This document shows positions 7,987 to 10,652 of a stretch of DNA of 10,652 bases, piece after piece (position 1 is the first letter of the stretch; every line of letters begins with the position of its first letter). The notes under the pieces were generated by a model. That model had not been told where the DNA came from and made no database searches. It saw only the letters and a list, made by a program, of their open reading frames with translations. Both the position numbers and the translations under genes were made by a program. Location: the NCBI GenBank assembly GCA_030691295.1, contig JAUYEQ010000638.1, forward strand, positions 1-10,652, read 5' to 3'. Origin of the DNA: Bacteroidota bacterium. GTDB lineage: Bacteria > Bacteroidota > Bacteroidia > Bacteroidales > Prolixibacteraceae.

Positions 7987-8799
7987 TTATACTCCCTCGT
8001 TGCCTGGTTCTCCTGAATTTTGGGTTACCTGAACGCCCGGCATCAATCCTTGTATCATGGTTCCTGCATTTGTTACAGGGCGTTTGATCATATCAGCACC
8101 ATTAACCGTGGCAATCGCTCCTGTCAGATTAACTTTTTTCTGTGTACCATACCCAATTGCAACCACTTCTTCAATTCCAATTGCATCTTCGGCAAGTGTA
8201 ACATTGATGTTTGTTTTTCCACCAACGACCACTTCCTGCATTTTCATCCCTACAAACGAAAATTGCAGTATTGAATTGGCCGGAACATTGGACATGGAAT
8301 AATTCCCGTTGGCATCGGTTATAGTACCTGTTGTAGTACCTTTTACCACCACCGAAACGCCCGGCAATCCGATGCCCGATGAATCAGTAACTTTACCCGA
8401 AACGCTGTTGGCTTGCTGCGAAAAAGCACTGTTGGTGTTTTCGGAGAAAAGCAAGATTTGCCTGTTTACAATCCTGTAATTGACCTCTGTTCCTTCAAAC
8501 AGTTTTTGAAGCACCTGATCGATGTTCATAGAGTTCACTTCCATATTCACTTTACGCTCAACGTCAACTTGTTTGTTGTCGAACATGAAAAAGAATTCGC
8601 TCTGATTTTCGATTTGACTGAGGACTTCCTTCACCTGGGTATTTTGAACCTTCAGGTTGAGTTTGGTTTTTTGTGCATAACTGCTTGAGTAGGCACTAAA
8701 AACACTGAGAACCAATAGGAATAGCGTTAGTCGCATAACTAAAAGAATTTTTTGTGCCATCGGATTTCGCCGAAACACGTCCATTAATTTTTTTTTCAT
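7987..8799 (-). CDS. SusC N-terminal fragment: signal peptide, STN, regulatory-like domain, TonB box
   Basis: If translated as it stands, this gives 270 residues. A long basic N-region and hydrophobic core (about 17-36) lead to a likely signal cleavage after SYA (residue 42). An STN domain at about 46-118 is the part that contacts FecR in transducing TonB-dependent receptors. A carboxypeptidase-regulatory-like beta-sandwich spans 131-202 (VSGKVTDSSGIGLPGVSV and onward). The TonB box region is EEVVAIGYGTQKK at 210-222, and the first part of the plug reaches 270. I chose the ATG at 8797-8799 over the longer frame starting at 8868 because the MKKKL start gives a conventional signal peptide. Without the barrel this product would be a soluble periplasmic protein that cannot transport, though it could in principle still touch FecR. 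Confidence 0.8.
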   Translation of the reverse strand: MKKKLMDVFRRNPMAQKILLVMRLTLFLLVLSVFSAYSSSYAQKTKLNLKVQNTQVKEVLSQIENQSEFFFMFDNKQVDVERKVNMEVNSMNIDQVLQKLFEGTEVNYRIVNRQILLFSENTNSAFSQQANSVSGKVTDSSGIGLPGVSVVVKGTTTGTITDANGNYSMSNVPANSILQFSFVGMKMQEVVVGGKTNINVTLAEDAIGIEEVVAIGYGTQKKVNLTGAIATVNGADMIKRPVTNAGTMIQGLMPGVQVTQNSGEPGNEGV

Positions 8800-8896
8800 A
8801 ATTTTGAATGATTTAGTTTTTGAATTTTTGATGCAGTACTTTTTCTCAGGAAGCCATTTGCATCTCAAATTCGGTTCAACAATAAAACTAACTTAG
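8800..8896 (-). promoter_or_regulatory. susC leader / fecR-susC intergenic region
   Basis: This 97-base stretch separates the hairpin at 8897-8923 from the susC ATG and is AT-rich next to the start codon. On the minus strand I see no full TAnnTTTG box; the closest is CGAATTTG around 8866, consistent with a promoter read by an alternative (ECF) sigma factor, or with transcription from fecR. On the plus strand TACTTTTT (8837-8844) and a TTG at 8820-8822 form the best, still imperfect, candidate for a divergent antisense promoter. Confidence 0.35.
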
Positions 8897-8929
8897 AACA
8901 GGGAGCCTCGAACGCTTCCTGTTTTTTTT
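8897..8929 (+). terminator. Plus-strand intrinsic terminator in the fecR-susC gap
   Basis: AACAGGGAGC (8897-8906) and GCTTCCTGTT (8914-8923) form a 10-bp stem with one G-T wobble and a 7-base loop, followed on the plus strand by an unbroken run of eight T (8922-8929). On the minus strand the A-run precedes the stem and no immediate U-run follows, so the signal is oriented for plus-strand transcription. No plus-strand gene precedes it; a short antisense RNA is the likely client. Confidence 0.6.
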
Positions 8930-8944
8930 GATTTCAGGATCACC

Positions 8945-9943
8945 TCATCGTTTTTTGTATTTAATGGTAACTTGTTCTCCTTCAATTTGGTATTGAATTG
9001 GCGTGATGTATGAAATCAGCTCCATTACTTCGCGCAAACTTTCGGTTTTTACTTTAAATGTGTAATTGTGCCTGTAATATAAACTCTTGTCGAGTTGAAT
9101 TTTCACCCCGTACCAATTCTCCAGGTAATAGATAACCTCTTCGAAAGGCTGGTTGTCGAATATCAGCATGTTGTTCAGCCAGGCTGTCAGCGCTTCCAAA
9201 TTTTCGGCCTTCTGTAAATGATATTTCCCATCGCTGAATACCAATTGCTGCCCGGGAATTAATTCCGAAATCAATTTATCCTGAAGGCTTAATACCTCAA
9301 CTTTTCCTGAAACCAGTGTCACATCGGCTGTATTCTTCAGGTTGTGTTCATTTATATTAAACCGCGTTCCATATACCTTCACCTTAAATTTTGAGCCGCT
9401 CACTACGAATGGATGCTCCGGATCTTTTACCACATCAAAAAAGCATTCGCCTTTCATTTGCACTTCGCGGTTTTCAGCCGAATAATCTGAAGGGTACTGC
9501 AATTCAGATCCTGAATTGAGCCATACATAAGTACTGTCAGGCAAAATAATCTGGGTTTTATTTCCTTCAGGAGCAATTATTTTGGTGTAAGAAATGGCAG
9601 TTTGTGTTGTGGTGAAACCATCACCCAAACCAATTCCGGCCAGAAACACAATTGCCAGAATAGCGGCGGCGGCGGCCCACCTGAAATAAATGTTTTGAAT
9701 TGCTTTTTGTTTTGGCTGATAATTGATCAGTTTCATCAGTTTCTGCCAGTTAATGGTCATGTCGGGCTGGTAGAATTCAGTTTTATTTTTGGTGAGCGAC
9801 CATGTATTCACAATCTCCGATAAAATCAGAGAATTTTCAGGGGAACTATCCAGCCAATTATGAATTTGCTTCCTCTGCTCCTGATCAGCATCGTTTTTTA
9901 ACTTTGCTGAAATCGCCTCCCATGGTATGTTTTGTTGTTGCAT
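8945..9943 (-). CDS. FecR-like anti-sigma factor with C-terminal DUF4974
   Basis: This 332-residue inner-membrane regulator should hold an ECF sigma factor inactive until the SusC STN domain reports substrate. Residues 1-80 are the cytoplasmic sigma-binding part. One membrane helix lies at about 88-107, rich in Ala. The periplasmic FecR domain follows at about 120-218, with the family hallmark APEGNKTQIILPDSTYVWLN at 124-143 and YGTRFNI at 191-197. A DUF4974-type domain occupies about 255-330. This architecture is standard for glycan-locus anti-sigma factors in Bacteroidota. The susC gene follows after 145 bases. Oddly, no ECF sigma gene precedes it: the next gene upstream is an unrelated TIM-barrel enzyme ending in its own terminator. 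The ATG at 9941-9943 is the first Met and is preceded by an AT-rich leader. Confidence 0.93.
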   Translation of the reverse strand: MQQQNIPWEAISAKLKNDADQEQRKQIHNWLDSSPENSLILSEIVNTWSLTKNKTEFYQPDMTINWQKLMKLINYQPKQKAIQNIYFRWAAAAAILAIVFLAGIGLGDGFTTTQTAISYTKIIAPEGNKTQIILPDSTYVWLNSGSELQYPSDYSAENREVQMKGECFFDVVKDPEHPFVVSGSKFKVKVYGTRFNINEHNLKNTADVTLVSGKVEVLSLQDKLISELIPGQQLVFSDGKYHLQKAENLEALTAWLNNMLIFDNQPFEEVIYYLENWYGVKIQLDKSLYYRHNYTFKVKTESLREVMELISYITPIQYQIEGEQVTIKYKKR

Positions 9944-9979
9944 AAATATTGTCTTACATGTATATGTCGCAGAAAACGA

Positions 9980-10011
9980 AAAAATCCCTCAACCGAAATT
10001 AAGGGATTTTT
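9980..10011 (-). terminator. Intrinsic terminator after the TIM-barrel gene (possibly bidirectional)
   Basis: AAAAATCCCT (9980-9989) and AGGGATTTTT (10002-10011) pair perfectly over 10 bp. On the minus-strand RNA the stem can extend inward through T-G and A-T pairs to a UUCG tetraloop, and the hairpin ends in a run of U. It lies between the TIM-barrel stop (10103) and the fecR start (9943). The A and T runs on both sides mean it could also act on plus-strand transcripts. Confidence 0.75.
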
Positions 10012-10030
10012 CCATTTATTTTTATCTGTC

Positions 10031-10038
10031 CAAATATA
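10031..10038 (-). promoter_or_regulatory. Possible -7 promoter box upstream of fecR
   Basis: Read on the minus strand this is TATATTTG, an exact fit to the Bacteroidota -7 consensus TAnnTTTG. A TTG lies only 11 bases further upstream, too close for a standard -33 element. If used, transcription would begin near 10024 and pass through the hairpin at 9980-10011 before reaching fecR. Such boxes also occur by chance in AT-rich DNA. Confidence 0.3.
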
Positions 10039-10102
10039 TATCTATAAATCAATTATTTACAGATCATTTAATTTTTATCAGAATCGTATTTTTGCCTGAA
10101 GT

Positions 10103-10652
10103 TTATACCAAAATCTTTGTTGTAAGGTTACTGATGCTGATTTCAAGTTCCTCAAAAGTATTTCCGTTACCCTGGTTATCGTCTTCAACAAACAGGTATT
10201 TCATTCCTGCTGTTTCTTTTGCAGCCAGTATCCTTTTGAAATCAATTACACCAGCACCAACCGAACAAACATCATCTTTGATTACATCAAAAAATGGCGC
10301 TTCGTTGGTTTTCATATCTTTAAAGTGCAAAAGCTGGAAACGACCAGGATATTTGCCAAACATCTCTACCGGATCCTGTCCGGCTTTGTTTGCCCAGAAA
10401 AGATCCAGCTCCATGGTAATCAGGTCAGCATCCATTTCAGGCATGAATATATCATAATAAGGAACAATTCCATCAATATTGGCGAACTCAAAATTATGGT
10501 TGTGGTAACCAAACTGAATTCCCACCCCTTTCATTATTCTTCCAACTTCGTTCCAGTCGCCAATCATTTCTTTGTACGATTCGATGTTGCGGTCTGGCTC
10601 ATTCACCCATGGCTGCACACAATATTTTACGCCAAGCTCGGCATGGTCTTCG
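10103..10652 (-). CDS. Sugar phosphate isomerase/epimerase-like TIM-barrel protein, C-terminal part
   Basis: The frame is open from the right edge to a stop at 10103, giving 182 complete codons plus the stop; the start lies outside the window. A GTG at 10616-10618 is in frame, but coding sequence (EDHAELGVKYC) continues upstream of it, so it is not the start. The protein looks like the xylose isomerase-like / AP endonuclease 2 TIM-barrel superfamily. Likely metal-binding or substrate residues appear in order: FGYHNHNFEF, the strand ITMELDLFW, FQLLHFKDMK and YLFVEDDNQ. These enzymes isomerise or epimerise sugars, keto-sugars or inositol derivatives, usually with a divalent metal. The substrate cannot be deduced. 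A terminator separates it from fecR, so it is probably not in the same transcript, although a role in sugar catabolism would fit the neighbourhood. Confidence 0.82.
   Translation of the reverse strand, partial: EDHAELGVKYCVQPWVNEPDRNIESYKEMIGDWNEVGRIMKGVGIQFGYHNHNFEFANIDGIVPYYDIFMPEMDADLITMELDLFWANKAGQDPVEMFGKYPGRFQLLHFKDMKTNEAPFFDVIKDDVCSVGAGVIDFKRILAAKETAGMKYLFVEDDNQGNGNTFEELEISISNLTTKILV

Larger units (their letters stand above)
5425..8799 (-). pseudogene. SusC-type TonB-dependent transporter gene interrupted by an in-frame TAA
   Basis: The frame from the ATG at 8797-8799 to the TAA at 5425-5427 spans 1,124 codons and encodes every expected part of a SusC transporter, but codon 271 (7987-7989) is TAA. 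The reading frame is identical on both sides, so this is a substitution and not a frameshift. The residues around it, PGNEGV-stop-IRIRG, are the conserved plug motif normally read as GVxIRIRG. One base change from TCA (Ser), CAA (Gln), AAA (Lys) or TTA (Leu) would produce the stop. No other lesion is visible and the barrel ends in the usual terminal Phe, so the mutation looks recent, or it is a base-calling error. TAA is a normal terminator elsewhere in the window (GH95, XRE, susC end), which rules out local code reassignment. Confidence 0.88.

Noticed and set aside
7980..7995. Stop-codon reassignment or programmed frameshift at the susC break
   Set aside because: Neighbouring genes end in TAA as a normal stop, and both halves are in the same frame with no slippery sequence.
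8800..8868. Longer susC start at 8868 adding 23 residues
   Set aside because: The extension puts a charged stretch with Trp and Cys before the signal peptide and does not resemble SusC starts. The ATG at 8797-8799 gives the usual MKKK start.
9663..9678. GGC/GCC trinucleotide repeat in fecR
   Set aside because: It encodes the Ala run of the membrane helix; short and in frame, so explained by coding.

Overview
The window looks like part of a Bacteroidota chromosome. It holds a SusC/SusD pair, a FecR-type anti-sigma factor, a lipoprotein glycoside hydrolase, A-rich leaders without clear Shine-Dalgarno sites, and boxes matching the Bacteroidota -7 consensus TAnnTTTG. The N-terminally extended SusC (signal peptide, STN, carboxypeptidase-regulatory-like domain, plug, barrel) would suit an environmental Bacteroidales/Marinilabiliales-type organism, but rank below phylum is a guess. 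All supported protein genes lie on the minus strand, so the window reads from right to left.

Layout in the direction of transcription: (1) 10652-10103, the C-terminal part of a sugar-phosphate isomerase/epimerase-like TIM-barrel protein, closed by a strong hairpin terminator. (2) 9943-8945, a FecR-like anti-sigma factor with no ECF sigma gene next to it. (3) 8799-5425, a SusC-type TonB-dependent transporter interrupted by one in-frame TAA at 7987-7989; the rest of the barrel reads cleanly to its terminal Phe. (4) 5412-3862, an intact SusD-like lipoprotein 12 bases after susC, followed by a perfect 12-bp stem terminator. (5) 3754-1316, a GH95 family lipoprotein, probably an alpha-L-fucosidase. 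(6) 1153-797 and 807-1, an overlapping XRE antitoxin and HipA-like kinase pair, the latter cut by the window edge, with a near-perfect palindrome over its likely promoter.

Items 2-5 form a small polysaccharide utilisation locus. SusD captures a glycan at the surface, SusC imports it with TonB energy, the STN domain of SusC signals to FecR, and FecR controls a sigma factor that should switch the locus on. The GH95 enzyme suggests a fucosylated glycan, and it is the only hydrolase seen here. HipBA is probably a separate module beside the locus.

The observations most worth checking are the lone nonsense codon in susC, a plus-strand intrinsic terminator in the fecR-susC gap that has no plus-strand gene (a candidate antisense RNA against the susC leader), an Asp in place of an expected active-site Asn in the GH95 enzyme, and the HipB operator that covers its own -7 box. 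I do not see a clearly new multi-gene system.
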